Of a stretch of 64,000 nt of DNA, positions 54,743-63,967 are shown piece by piece. The notes under the pieces were generated by a model, which had not been told where the DNA came from, did no database searches, and worked only from the letters and a program-made list of their open reading frames with translations. Both the position numbers and the translations under genes were made by a program. Position 1 is the first letter of the stretch, and each line of letters opens with the position of its first letter. Source of the DNA: an uncultured Lachnospiraceae bacterium (GTDB taxonomy: Bacteria; Bacillota; Clostridia; Lachnospirales; Lachnospiraceae); assembly GCA_947384285.1 (NCBI GenBank), contig CANDGI010000014.1, positions 1 to 64,000 on the forward strand, read 5' to 3'.

Positions 54743-55759
54743 CTATACAACAATCCCCATCCACCTGCAAACTGCCGCCACCAGCGGAATCGCCGCCACC
54801 GACAAAAGCGTAGTCAAAGCCACCCCCTGAGAGGCCAGCTCACTGTCACAGTCATATTGCTGGGCAAGCATAGCCGTCATGCTTCCCACGGGGGTTGCCA
54901 GCATCACCATGCAGACCCCCAGCAGAACAGGATTGTCCACAAACCGGGAAACCACCCACATGCCGCTGATAGGAACCACCAGCAATTTGATAGCGGAAAA
55001 TACCAAAAGCTTCACATCCCCCACCATATCCTTTAAGGACATCTGCCCAAAGGACGCTCCAATCACCATCATGCTCAAAGGCGCCGTCAAATCTGCAAAC
55101 ATTTCAAATACCTGTACCAGCATGCCCGGCAGCGGAATGTTCCCAAAATACAAAACCAACGCCCCAAGGCTTGCCAATACTCCCACATTCACGATTCTTT
55201 TTCCGCTCGCTATGAACCATTGCCGGATAGCCATGGAGCGCGCCGGACAGCGGGCTGAGCGAGATGGCAGGTTTGCTGTCCTAACACTCCCTCTGCCCTC
55301 TTTGCCATCCCCAGGCCTGGGATTCAAACACAGAATCCCATATGTGTAGATCAGCACATTATAAATCAGTACAAATAATGCAGCATACAGGAGCGATCCT
55401 TTTCCATACAAGGCCGACAATATCGGAAATCCCATAAAGCCGATATTAGAAAATACCGTCATCACTCGGTACACCCCATACTGTGATTTGTCCACATGCA
55501 AAACCCCAGGAAGAAATGCTGCCAGCACCATCAGGCACAAAAACATAAGGACGGCAATGAAGGTTGTAACCGCAAGCTCTCCCGGCTGTATCTGGCTCTC
55601 CCCGGCCACGCTGAACAAAATCATGGCAGGATTGGCAATATTTACCACAATCCAGGATACCTTCTTACAGGCATCTTCATCCAAAATCTGCTTTTTCTGC
55701 GCAAAAAATCCAGCCAGCATAATAAAAAATAACACCAGCATTTGTTGTAAAATCAACAT
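54743..55759 (-). CDS. AEC family permease
   Basis: This 338-residue protein has about ten membrane segments. The opening MLILQQMLVLFFIMLAGFFA and the sequence TPVGSMTAMLAQQYDCD near the end fit the auxin efflux carrier (AEC) family, which moves small organic anions or amino acids. A hydrophilic loop (about 147-185, with NPRPGDGKEGRGSVRTANL) is longer and more basic than usual for the family. AGGAGGAACAA precedes the ATG. It is downstream of the desulfidase/flavoprotein pair, but 294 bases separate them. Confidence 0.85.
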   Translation of the reverse strand: MLILQQMLVLFFIMLAGFFAQKKQILDEDACKKVSWIVVNIANPAMILFSVAGESQIQPGELAVTTFIAVLMFLCLMVLAAFLPGVLHVDKSQYGVYRVMTVFSNIGFMGFPILSALYGKGSLLYAALFVLIYNVLIYTYGILCLNPRPGDGKEGRGSVRTANLPSRSARCPARSMAIRQWFIASGKRIVNVGVLASLGALVLYFGNIPLPGMLVQVFEMFADLTAPLSMMVIGASFGQMSLKDMVGDVKLLVFSAIKLLVVPISGMWVVSRFVDNPVLLGVCMVMLATPVGSMTAMLAQQYDCDSELASQGVALTTLLSVAAIPLVAAVCRWMGIVV

Positions 55760-55864
55760 TTGTTCCTCCTGTTATTCCGGCTCCAAGGATGCCGTAAAGC
55801 TGATATTGCGAACCGTTTCCAGCTTCCCAAATTTTATGTCATAGCAGCACCCGCAAAGAAACTT

Positions 55865-55883
55865 TCCATAATATAATTATGGA
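55865..55883. promoter_or_regulatory. operator-like palindrome upstream of the AEC gene
   Basis: TCCATAAT and ATTATGGA flank a three-base centre, a perfect eight-base palindrome about 105 bases before the AEC start. A direct repeat of AATCACTTTAT lies beside it. A regulator binding site is plausible. Confidence 0.4.
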
Positions 55884-55929
55884 ACACAATCACTTTATGG
55901 ATGTGCTTCATAATCACTTTTATCTCCAG

Positions 55930-56021
55930 CCTGCCTTTCCGTACGCACTCCAATATGGAACAGTGAGTGAAAAATATTACTTGCAAAGATGAAATACTGC
56001 CTTGGCCTCCGTACTCCAATA
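55930..56021 (-). repeat. two tandem half-copies of the dispersed repeat
   Basis: On the minus strand ATTGGAGTGCGTACGGAAAG then GCAGG (about 55930-55955) and ATTGGAGTACGGAGGCCAAG then GCAGTAT (about 55994-56021) are both related to the arm of the 10.8-kb palindrome. They lie 40 or so bases apart in the gap before the AEC gene, which holds no other gene. Confidence 0.5.
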
Positions 56022-56053
56022 TGAAACGCTCGCTCTAGGAAAACAAACGCTTC

Positions 56054-56908
56054 TCACTCTCCCAAAGAAGCCAGAAAATCTATCACACTATGAGCCGCCA
56101 CATTTCCTTCCCCTACCGCCTTGGTATACTGGTAAGGCCTTCCCGTACAATCTCCCGCTGCAAAACACCCAGGCAGATTTGTTGCCATCCTGCGGTCCGC
56201 TGCAATATGCCCATGCTCCACCTTAAGGCCTGAAACCAATTTCGTTGGAGCAATTGCATTTCTAAGGCAGAATACGCCATCCACTTCCACTGTGGCGCCG
56301 CTGCGGAGTGTGAGAGCCGACACACGCTCCTCCCCTTTTATTTTCACGGGAGCATCCTTAGAAATATTTACATTTTCCCTCTCCACCTTGCTCTCAAAGG
56401 TAGGAAAATAAAACACCTCCGATGCCAAATCCGCCAGATATTCTACCTCATGCTCAAACTTTGGCGCATTGCATACAACAGCAATCTTTTTTCCCTTATA
56501 AAGCATTCCGTCACAGGTGGCACAGTAGCTTACGCCTTTTCCCAGCAATTCTTCTTCCCCATCCATCAGCTTCGCCGCCATAACCCCCATAGCTAGAATC
56601 ACCGTTTTTGCTTCATAAATTTCGTTCTCTGCAAGCGCCATAAAATGGCCGCCGGAATGCATCACATTTGTCACTGTCTTTTCCGTGATATCCAAACCTG
56701 CATGTGCAATATGTGCATGGAATTTGTCAAAAAGCTCTGCTCCGCTGATTTCTGGAAATCCTGGATAATTTGTGATTTTCTCTGCCTTTGCCACCTTATC
56801 GCTCAAATCCTTAGAGCCAAACCATACGACGTCCTTCTGGTGGGTTTTCAAATTCAGCGCCGCCGACAGTCCGCCGGGGCCGGTTCCTATAATCATACAA
56901 TCGTACAT
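56054..56908 (-). CDS. thioredoxin-reductase-like flavoprotein
   Basis: This 284-residue flavoprotein has an FAD motif IIGTGPGGLSAAL (6-18), the redox pair CATC (C129, C132) and the second FAD motif GCFAAGDCTGRP. The NADPH-binding GxGxxA is missing: the corresponding stretch is AVVCNAPKFEHEVEYL (143-158). This recalls ferredoxin- or other non-NADPH-dependent thioredoxin reductases of anaerobes. GGAGGAAGAA precedes the ATG. It follows the desulfidase by 13 bases, so the pair probably forms an operon linked to sulfur or redox metabolism. Confidence 0.82.
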   Translation of the reverse strand: MYDCMIIGTGPGGLSAALNLKTHQKDVVWFGSKDLSDKVAKAEKITNYPGFPEISGAELFDKFHAHIAHAGLDITEKTVTNVMHSGGHFMALAENEIYEAKTVILAMGVMAAKLMDGEEELLGKGVSYCATCDGMLYKGKKIAVVCNAPKFEHEVEYLADLASEVFYFPTFESKVERENVNISKDAPVKIKGEERVSALTLRSGATVEVDGVFCLRNAIAPTKLVSGLKVEHGHIAADRRMATNLPGCFAAGDCTGRPYQYTKAVGEGNVAAHSVIDFLASLGE

Positions 56909-56921
56909 TTCTTCCTCCGTT

Positions 56922-58199
56922 CTATGTGCTTTCCAGCATCATCTTAATAATTTCTTTATCTGTCTGGCGCATGCCAACCTTTCCGATATACCCCACACAG
57001 CTGATTGTCTCCCCAGTGTCCTCTTTCAAAATCCCCGTATAGGACTCATACTCCTTCCCCTGCATGGCAAGATAATGCGCCATCATAGACGCATCCAGGC
57101 TGGAAGCAATCTTGGCCGCACAGGAAATTTTGGCGCCGTCACAGATAATTCCCGGGATATTGGCAAGCGTATTGTCAATCGTGGCCTTAATCTGCCCAAT
57201 GGAGCCATTTTCCAGGTAGGTAATTGCCGCCGCTGATGCACAGGAGGCAGAAACCGCTCCGCAGAACGCCGAGAGCTTCCCGATAAATTCTTTCTGGTAA
57301 ATCGTAAGAAGGCTGGAAAAAACCAGAGACCGGTACAGCCTTTCCTTGGGAATATTTTTCTCCCTGGCATATACAATCACCGGAACCGAGGAGGCAATGC
57401 CCTGGTTGCCGCTGCCAGAATTGATGATGACCGGCATATCGCAGCCGCCCATACGCGCTTCGGATGCAGCCGCAGCAAAGGCTTTCATACGGGTCACAAC
57501 CCCATCTGCATAGGATTCACGGAGCACCCGCCCGATTCCAATGCCGTAATCCCCGGAAATCCCTTCATAGGCAATATCCATATTGTAGCGTATCTGCCGT
57601 TCATAGATATCCTGAACCCTTGGCAGCTCCACCTCGTCCGCAAAGGCCTTGATATTTTCCAAGGAAAGCTTGGAGCGGTCACTGGAGCATCCTTTTTCCG
57701 CCAGCTCCTTTGTTTTTTCAAATACCGCCTCTCCATCCTTCCTGATTGAGACAATATTCATGTGGGTATGTCTTACCTCTACCTCCACAGTATGTCCCAA
57801 ACCAGAAAGTTCAATCACAAAATGAAGGGGTATGTCCGAGTCCAAAAATTCCACGTTGCAGCATCCTTGGTTCAGGAGCTCTTTCGTCCTGGCTCGTTCC
57901 GTTTCCCTGACCCGCTCCAACACCTCCATACCGGCAGAAGCGTCTCCTGCCAAAGCGCCCAGAATACATGCTGTCTCAATCCCCGTCAGTCCGCCGGAAT
58001 TGGGAATCGTGACACAGCGGACATTTTTAATCATATTTCCCGAACATTTTGCAGTCATCCGAGCCGGCTCACAGCCAAGGATCTCCCTGCCTTTTGCCGC
58101 CGCATAAGCTAGTGCAATCGGTTCTGTACATCCCATGGCAGGAACCAGTTCTTCCTTCAGAATGTTTATGAATTCTTCCTGCAATCCTTTTTCCAACAT
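56922..58199 (-). CDS. L-cysteine desulfidase / serine dehydratase-like enzyme
   Basis: This 425-residue protein begins with PAMGCTEPIALAYAAAKGRE and has TIPNSGGLTGIETACILGAL and VIINSGSGNQGIASSVPVIV. These are the marks of the UPF0597/YhaM family, which includes L-cysteine desulfidases and serine dehydratase alpha-like proteins. The conserved cysteines (CTEP and others) may hold an Fe-S cluster. It probably releases sulfide and pyruvate from cysteine. It heads the unit with the flavoprotein gene. Confidence 0.85.
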   Translation of the reverse strand: MLEKGLQEEFINILKEELVPAMGCTEPIALAYAAAKGREILGCEPARMTAKCSGNMIKNVRCVTIPNSGGLTGIETACILGALAGDASAGMEVLERVRETERARTKELLNQGCCNVEFLDSDIPLHFVIELSGLGHTVEVEVRHTHMNIVSIRKDGEAVFEKTKELAEKGCSSDRSKLSLENIKAFADEVELPRVQDIYERQIRYNMDIAYEGISGDYGIGIGRVLRESYADGVVTRMKAFAAAASEARMGGCDMPVIINSGSGNQGIASSVPVIVYAREKNIPKERLYRSLVFSSLLTIYQKEFIGKLSAFCGAVSASCASAAAITYLENGSIGQIKATIDNTLANIPGIICDGAKISCAAKIASSLDASMMAHYLAMQGKEYESYTGILKEDTGETISCVGYIGKVGMRQTDKEIIKMMLEST

Positions 58200-58223
58200 A
58201 CTCTCACCCTTTCATCATAAAAA

Positions 58224-58265
58224 GGATGCGAATCCCCCAGACTTAACTCTGGTTGATTCACATCC
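58224..58265 (-). terminator. terminator after the FliD-like gene
   Basis: On the minus strand the arms GGATGTGAATC and GATTCGCATCC (one G-U pair), with inner CCAGA/TCTGG, form a long stem followed by TTTTTT. It lies 65 bases past the FliD-like stop, in front of the desulfidase gene. Confidence 0.75.
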
Positions 58266-58329
58266 TGCATGTTCTTATCTTCCCTGCCGCATGTTGGAAA
58301 ATACTCCTCCAAACACGCTTTAAAACAAC

Positions 58330-59553
58330 TTAGATATAATCAGCATAACGGGCGCTTCCCTGTACATTATATGCTCCGGCAGCTGTATAGCCATTGGAAG
58401 TATTGGCCTGGGTGGTCATATAGAAATCTACCAGCGAAGCATGGGTAGCAACAGAAGAACCATAGTCTTTGAAGAATTTCTGTACCTTGGACATATCTGC
58501 TTTCTTAAATGTGTCCTCATCAATCTTCATTCTGCCCTTTGTATCCACATTAATGCCAAACTGCTTCAATGCATCTGCATTCTTCGCCGTCTTTGCTTTA
58601 ATCTGGGACAGATTTGCCAATACGCCGGAATTGGCACTGGATTCCGCTGTGTTAAGCATACTGTTATAATTGCCCACAAAGCTCTTTGCCGTTGCAAAAA
58701 TCTTGTCAATATCATATTTGCCTGTCTCATTGCCATCTGCATCCTTTACCATTTCATACAGCTTATCAGATGCCATGGCCTGGCTGTCTGCCTTGAGGGC
58801 TGCTGCGCTGGAACCTGCAGCATTATTTGTGCCTGTGCTGTCTGTCTTATCCGTGCTGTCTGTCTTATCAGAACTATCTGTCTTATTTGTACTATTTGTG
58901 CCAGTTGTAGTATTGGCAAACTGAAGACGGGAGCTGATCTTAGAGCCATAACTCAAAATGTCATTGGTAGAAAACATCTCCTGTACTTTCGAAACATCTG
59001 CTTCCTTCAGCTTATTCTCATTCAACTGCAAGGTTCCGTTGGAATTGATGGAAATGCCTAACTCCGCAAGCTTCTCTTCATTGGCAGAGGTGCTTTGCAT
59101 CATATTTGCCACATATGCTGTCTTACCTGCCAGGGTGGAACGCTTTGCTGCAGTCACGACACTATTATAATCCTCCACAAAATTCTTCATGGCGGAGACT
59201 ACCTTTTCCGACGCAGTCTGTCCGTTTTGTGTGTCTGTGTATGTTTTGTCACTCTGTAACGCTGAAACAGAACCCTTAAGCTTAGAAAGCCCTGTTGTCA
59301 GATTCGTGTTTGCCTCCTGCGCCTCTTTGGAAATCTTTGGATTCTTCTTCTCTTCCAAAATCTTGTCAAGGGTATTAGTCTTCTTCGCGCTGGATCCCTC
59401 TGTTCTTGAACTATTCCCTTTGCCATAATAAGCTTTCAAAAGCTTGCCATAGCCGCCGCTCTTAATGCTGGCATAATCTGAGAGGAAATTCTGGTTTCCT
59501 GCTCCGCCGCCGAATGAAAAACTCTGAAACAATTGTGAAAAGCCTTGACTCAT
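58330..59553 (-). CDS. orphan FliD-like repeat protein
   Basis: This 407-residue protein has two units resembling the C-terminal part of flagellar cap protein FliD: MKNFVEDYNSVVTAAKRST with LGISINSNGTLQLNENKL, and SFVGNYNSMLNTAES with FGINVDTKGRMKIDEDTF. A Ser/Thr/Asp/Lys stretch (TDKTDSTDKTDST) separates them. The N-terminus is Phe/Gly-rich (FSQLFQSFSFGGG). There is no signal peptide and no flagellar gene nearby. GGAGTGATGATAT precedes the ATG. Its role is unknown. Confidence 0.7.
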   Translation of the reverse strand: MSQGFSQLFQSFSFGGGAGNQNFLSDYASIKSGGYGKLLKAYYGKGNSSRTEGSSAKKTNTLDKILEEKKNPKISKEAQEANTNLTTGLSKLKGSVSALQSDKTYTDTQNGQTASEKVVSAMKNFVEDYNSVVTAAKRSTLAGKTAYVANMMQSTSANEEKLAELGISINSNGTLQLNENKLKEADVSKVQEMFSTNDILSYGSKISSRLQFANTTTGTNSTNKTDSSDKTDSTDKTDSTGTNNAAGSSAAALKADSQAMASDKLYEMVKDADGNETGKYDIDKIFATAKSFVGNYNSMLNTAESSANSGVLANLSQIKAKTAKNADALKQFGINVDTKGRMKIDEDTFKKADMSKVQKFFKDYGSSVATHASLVDFYMTTQANTSNGYTAAGAYNVQGSARYADYI

Positions 59554-60055
59554 ATATCATCACTCCTTTGAATAAAATATAAACCTGCATATCCTTATGC
59601 TTGACATATGCGATATATCTACAACTATAGTTACGAATAGTATAACATACACATTGGGAATTTACAAGACGCCTTCCATGTATTTCCACAACCGAATTTG
59701 TACTATTTACAACAATTTACATTTGTCCGGCAGACCGCATGGCGGGGTAGCGGTTCCCTGATATCTTTATCGTAAAGCATATTTTTCCTTTCATATAAAA
59801 TTATCGTCATCTTTGATGGAATTCTTTAATACTGCCACGAATATTTATGAAAACATTGAATCTTTCCAAAGTTAGTCGAAAAAGGTTTTAGGTAATTGCG
59901 AAACTCGCTAAGCTCGTTCGCAATCTTGAACCAAAACAAGGAAGATATGCGGCATCTCCATGACATAAATAATCTGTTTTCAGCAGACCACATTTATCCA
60001 GAAAAAATTTCTGCTGATTCCTCCCTGTTTCTTTCCACCCACCCAGGAAGCCAGT
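59554..60055 (-). other. gap: upstream of FliD-like gene, with an inverted repeat
   Basis: No gene is supported. It holds the FliD-like gene's promoter region and an inverted repeat, ATTGCGAA (59895-59902) with TTCGCAAT (59917-59924), preceded by TTAGG. It has the same TTAGGnAATTGC start as the uxuA-uxaC palindrome. Two open frames here lack ribosome sites. Confidence 0.4.
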
Positions 60056-60096
60056 GTACCCTGTCCAGATACGGAACCGGAATCTGGACAGGGTAC
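60056..60096 (-). terminator. hairpin after the ABC exporter genes
   Basis: GTACCCTGTCCAGAT (60056-60070) and its exact complement (60082-60096) surround an 11-base loop, nine bases past the ABC stop. There is no T-tract on either side. It may protect the mRNA end or be a palindromic repeat rather than a true terminator. Confidence 0.5.
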
Positions 60097-60104
60097 GCTC
60101 AAAA

Positions 60105-61892
60105 TTATAAATTCCGAAATTGTGCCATATAGAGTTCATAGTAATGGCCTTTTTTCTCCATCAGCTCTTTGGGGCTTCCCTGCTCTAAGATGCCGCCTTT
60201 GTCAATGACAAAAATCCGGTCTGCCCGCTGGATGGTGGACAGCCGATGAGCAATCACAAAACTGGTGCGCCCTTCCAGCAGGGCTTCAATGCCTTTCTGC
60301 ACCAAAAGCTCCGTCTGGGTGTCAATGCTGGAAGTTGCCTCGTCCAGAATCAGGATTTTCGGCATGCTTACCATGGTTCTGGCAAAGGCAATTAACTGCC
60401 GCTGCCCGTTTGACAGCCCTGCCCCCCGCTCCTTTAATACCGTGTCGTAGCCATGCTCCATTTTCATGATAAACCCATGGGCATTGACTGCCTTCGCCGC
60501 GGCGATGACTTCTTCATCCGAAGCATCCATATTGCCATAGAGAATGTTTTCCTTTACCGTGCCCTGAAAAATAAAATTTTCCTGGGTCATCACGCCCATC
60601 TGCTGCCTTAAGCTTTCCATGGATACCTTCTTTATATCATACCCGTCAATGAGAATCCGGCCTTTTTTGATATCGTAGAAACGGCTGATTAAATTTACAA
60701 TCGTGGTTTTTCCGGCTCCGGTGGGTCCTACCAGCGCAATGGTCTCCCCCGGCTCAATCTGAAAACTTACATTTTCCAAAACCTTTGTTTCTCCAGGGGT
60801 TCCCTCGTCATAGGTAAAGGACACCTGTTCAAACTCTACCCGTCCCTGGATTTCCGGCAGCTTCTGCACATTCGATGCATCAAAAATATCAGGCTTCGTA
60901 TCCAGGATTTCAAAAATGCGCTCTGCCGCAGTCAGATTGGTAATCACCTGATTATAAAAATTGCTCAAATTCATCACCGGGTTCCAGAACATATTGATGT
61001 AAGTCCCAAATGCCACCAGCATTCCGATGCTCACGTAATCCCCGCCGATCATTTTTATTCCCACCCAGTAAAGAATCATCGCGCCAACACCCCAGCAAAA
61101 ATCAATGGACGCCCCAAACAAATCTGCAATCCGCACCGCACCGATAAAGGACTGCTCGTGCTCCTTTACCAGCCCTGCAAAAATATCCTGTGTCTCATGC
61201 TCCGCATAAAAGCTCTGCACCACATGCATGCCAGCAATGCCCTCATGGACATAGGCGTTCAGGTTGGAGCTTTTCTTGCGCACAACCTGCCAGCGGGCAT
61301 GGGAAAATTTCTGGATAAACCAGATGGCCGCCGCCATCAGGGGAATGCTGCTCAAAGAGGCAAGAGCCAGCCGCCAGTCCTTAACCACCATAATCACCAC
61401 CACGCCGCAAATCGTAACGAAATCCGGTATCAGCGTAGTGACTGCATTGACCAGCACATTTTTCAGGGAATTCACATCCCCAATCACCCTTGCCAGGATT
61501 TTCCCGGTAGGCCGGCTGTCAAAAAAGGAAAAGGATAAGGTCTGGATATGTTCATACAATTCCTGCCGGATATCCAAAAGAATCTGATTGGAAATCCGTG
61601 CCATCACATACATCCTTACCTTTACCATTAAAATAAATATTACATTAATCCCCAAAGCAGCCATAGCAAGCCTTGCCAGCCCCCGCATATCCTTATTTGC
61701 AATGTACACATCAATTGCATCCTCAATAATCAAAGGATTGATCAAGGAAATCACAACCGTAACCACCATGCAGACCAGCACCCCAAACACCTGAAGCTTA
61801 TACCCCAATAAATAAGAAAACAACCGCCTTAAAGTTTCCCTTTTGCCGATTCCCTCCAGCTTCTCGTCTTCTTTGTAAGAATTCACTGCCAA
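60105..61892 (-). CDS. ABC exporter half, catalytic-site subunit
   Basis: This 595-residue protein has six membrane segments (about 30-320) fused to an ATPase (about 355-595). Walker A is GPTGAGKTT, the signature is LSNGQRQL (not LSGGQ) and Walker B is ILILDEATSSID with the catalytic Glu. It is the partner of the next half-transporter. The altered signature and intact Glu are what heterodimeric exporters show, where one ATP site is degenerate. It starts with TTG at 61892 (AGGTG upstream), 86 bases after its partner. Substrates are probably drugs or lipids. Confidence 0.88.
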   Translation of the reverse strand: MAVNSYKEDEKLEGIGKRETLRRLFSYLLGYKLQVFGVLVCMVVTVVISLINPLIIEDAIDVYIANKDMRGLARLAMAALGINVIFILMVKVRMYVMARISNQILLDIRQELYEHIQTLSFSFFDSRPTGKILARVIGDVNSLKNVLVNAVTTLIPDFVTICGVVVIMVVKDWRLALASLSSIPLMAAAIWFIQKFSHARWQVVRKKSSNLNAYVHEGIAGMHVVQSFYAEHETQDIFAGLVKEHEQSFIGAVRIADLFGASIDFCWGVGAMILYWVGIKMIGGDYVSIGMLVAFGTYINMFWNPVMNLSNFYNQVITNLTAAERIFEILDTKPDIFDASNVQKLPEIQGRVEFEQVSFTYDEGTPGETKVLENVSFQIEPGETIALVGPTGAGKTTIVNLISRFYDIKKGRILIDGYDIKKVSMESLRQQMGVMTQENFIFQGTVKENILYGNMDASDEEVIAAAKAVNAHGFIMKMEHGYDTVLKERGAGLSNGQRQLIAFARTMVSMPKILILDEATSSIDTQTELLVQKGIEALLEGRTSFVIAHRLSTIQRADRIFVIDKGGILEQGSPKELMEKKGHYYELYMAQFRNL

Positions 61893-61978
61893 AACAACAC
61901 CTGCTTTCTCTTATATAAAATTTCCTTGCTAATATCACATCATTCCATCCGGCAAAAATTTCTCATAGAACATTTCCA

Positions 61979-63706
61979 CTAACAAGATGCCTGCCCTGGA
62001 GCTGTTCCCATCTGTGCCACATAGGTATCGTAGTAAAGCCCTCTCTTAGCCAGCAGTTCCTCATGGCTTCCCCTCTCTTTGATGCTCCCGTCCTCCAGAA
62101 AAATAATTTCATCTGCCCGGCGCACCGCAGAAATCCGGTGCGCAATAATAATCTTCGTTGCATCCAAAGTATCTAAGGACTTCTGTATTTCATATTCCGT
62201 TTCCATATCCAGTGCCGAAGTAGAATCATCCAAAATCAGCACGGGATTCTGCTTTGCAATGGCCCTTGCAATGCTGATGCGCTGCTTCTGCCCGCCGGAA
62301 AGGCCTACGCCCCGTTCTCCAATTACCGTCTCATACGTTTCCGGCATCTTTTCAATAAATCCCTGAGCCTGTGCCAACTCCGCCGCATGAACCATGGCAG
62401 GGCTGTCACAGGTGTCTCTCTGCCCCATACGGATATTCTCGGAAATGGTATCCGAAAATAAGAAAACATCCTGCATCACCGTGCCAATGCTGCTGCGAAG
62501 CTGCTGCAGGGATAACTCCCGCACATCCACGCCATCCAGCTTCACGCTGCCTTTTTCCACATCAAAAAACCGTGTCAGCAAATTTATCATAGAAGTTTTT
62601 CCTGCCCCGGTAGCCCCCATGATTCCAAGGGTTTTTCCCTTGGGCAAGGTAAAGGAAACATCCTCTAAAATTTTCTGGTTTCCTCTGGCAAAAGACACAT
62701 GCTCAAAGGAGACATCCCCCTTTACCTGTTTTAGCACGACAGGATTTTCCTGCTCCTTGATAGAAGATTCCTGCTGATAGATTTTGTTGATTTTTTTGCA
62801 GGAAGCTACTGCCGAGGATAAATCATTGGTAATCCAGCCCAGCATTTCCATGGGCCAGACAATGTTCCTGCAGTATTCGGAAAAGGCCACCAGGCTTCCC
62901 AGGGTCATCTCCCCATGAACCACCTGGAAGCCGCCGATAATAACCATTGCCACCGGCAGCAGCTTTCCGGTAAACTGAAAAACCGGATAAAAACGCACCA
63001 GAATTTTGGCCTGCTGGATATTCAAATCGTAATACTGTTGATTGTGGGAAAGGAATTTCTTGATTTCGAATTTTTCCCTTGCAAATGCTTTTACGGTCCG
63101 CACCCCTGCCAGATTTTCCTCTGCAATGGCGGTAAGCTTTGCATTTTCCTCACTGATGGCCTCATAAACCTTATCCAGCTTCTGCTCCATGACAATAGCT
63201 GTAATTCCCATCAAAACCATCGCTGCAAAAGGCAGGAAAGCCAGCTTCCAGTTCAATGCAAACATGCAGTAGAGCACCATGGAAACATGAATCACCACCT
63301 CAATCATCAGCATGCCCACATAGCCCAGGGCATTCCAGACTGCATCCACGTCATCCTTGACCCTCGCCATCAATTCCCCTGTGTTCGTATCGTCAAAATA
63401 GTCCACAGACAAGCTCTCGATATGGGCAAACAAATCCTTCCGAAGCTTTGCCGCAATCTTAACGCTTACCGTATCAAAGGCATATTCTTTCAGATAACCG
63501 CCCAGGCTTCTTCCTGCCCCAATCACCAAAATCATCAGAAGCAGCCCGCCTAACAATTCGATTTTTCCCCCTATGATAACATCATCTACGATGCTTTTTG
63601 TAATCACCGGATAAAGCATATCCAGCACGATTGCTGTTACCATACAGCCGATGGCAAAAAGATATGCATACCAGTACTGTGCAATATATTTTAATATCTT
63701 TTTCAT
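61979..63706 (-). CDS. ABC exporter half, degenerate-site subunit
   Basis: From the ATG at 63706 (AAAGGAGAAATTT upstream) it has 575 residues: six membrane segments and an ATPase with Walker A GATGAGKTS, signature LSGGQKQRISIAR and Walker B LILDDSTSALD. In the last, Asp replaces the catalytic Glu, as in TM287 and BmrC-type subunits. With the following gene it should form a heterodimeric multidrug-type exporter. The longer frame to 63763 includes a leader hairpin and is not the start. A leader ORF and terminator lie upstream. Confidence 0.9.
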   Translation of the reverse strand: MKKILKYIAQYWYAYLFAIGCMVTAIVLDMLYPVITKSIVDDVIIGGKIELLGGLLLMILVIGAGRSLGGYLKEYAFDTVSVKIAAKLRKDLFAHIESLSVDYFDDTNTGELMARVKDDVDAVWNALGYVGMLMIEVVIHVSMVLYCMFALNWKLAFLPFAAMVLMGITAIVMEQKLDKVYEAISEENAKLTAIAEENLAGVRTVKAFAREKFEIKKFLSHNQQYYDLNIQQAKILVRFYPVFQFTGKLLPVAMVIIGGFQVVHGEMTLGSLVAFSEYCRNIVWPMEMLGWITNDLSSAVASCKKINKIYQQESSIKEQENPVVLKQVKGDVSFEHVSFARGNQKILEDVSFTLPKGKTLGIMGATGAGKTSMINLLTRFFDVEKGSVKLDGVDVRELSLQQLRSSIGTVMQDVFLFSDTISENIRMGQRDTCDSPAMVHAAELAQAQGFIEKMPETYETVIGERGVGLSGGQKQRISIARAIAKQNPVLILDDSTSALDMETEYEIQKSLDTLDATKIIIAHRISAVRRADEIIFLEDGSIKERGSHEELLAKRGLYYDTYVAQMGTAPGQASC

Positions 63707-63744
63707 AAATTTCTCCTTTCCGGTGCGGCCATAACATGTCAAAA

Positions 63745-63769
63745 AGCCCCGTGGTTTACCCACGAGGCT
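63745..63769 (-). terminator. leader terminator of the ABC exporter genes
   Basis: On the minus strand AGCCTCGTGG pairs with CCACGGGGCT (one mismatch) around a five-base loop, followed by TTTTTGA. It is an intrinsic terminator placed 39 bases upstream of the exporter's start codon and after the 29-codon ORF. Confidence 0.7.
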
Positions 63770-63877
63770 ATCTTTGTATTCACTGTATGCTCAAATCTTA
63801 TACATGAAAATCCAATCGGATTCCACTTATCTATCCCAAAGCATATGCAAAGCAAACCTGCCTATGCTTCCTTCTAT

Positions 63878-63967
63878 TTAATGGGGAATCCTGCCTGCCG
63901 TCACCGAGGTAAATCTGTTTTTGATGCCTATGAAGTTGTTTCCATTACTTTTGCCTGACTTAATCAT
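63878..63967 (-). CDS. possible 29-residue leader peptide
   Basis: An ATG at 63967 follows GCGAGGTAAAGTT and opens 29 codons, beginning MIKSGKSNGNNFIG and ending GRIPH, stop TAA at 63878-63880. The ribosome site (CGAGGTAAA, 63971-63979 on the complement) is exactly complementary to codons inside the ORF (63905-63913). The ribosome site can therefore be hidden. It lies about 110 bases before the terminator and 170 before the exporter genes. Function as a sensor leader is inferred. Confidence 0.4.
   Translation of the reverse strand: MIKSGKSNGNNFIGIKNRFTSVTAGRIPH

Noticed and set aside
59888..60139. 83-codon frame after the ABC exporter genes
   Set aside because: It contains the terminator hairpin and short palindromes, lacks a ribosome site and has no family pattern.
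63745..63769. Hairpin near the right end as an IS200/IS605 terminus
   Set aside because: No transposase or TnpB sequence is present, and the T-tract on the minus strand explains it better as a terminator.
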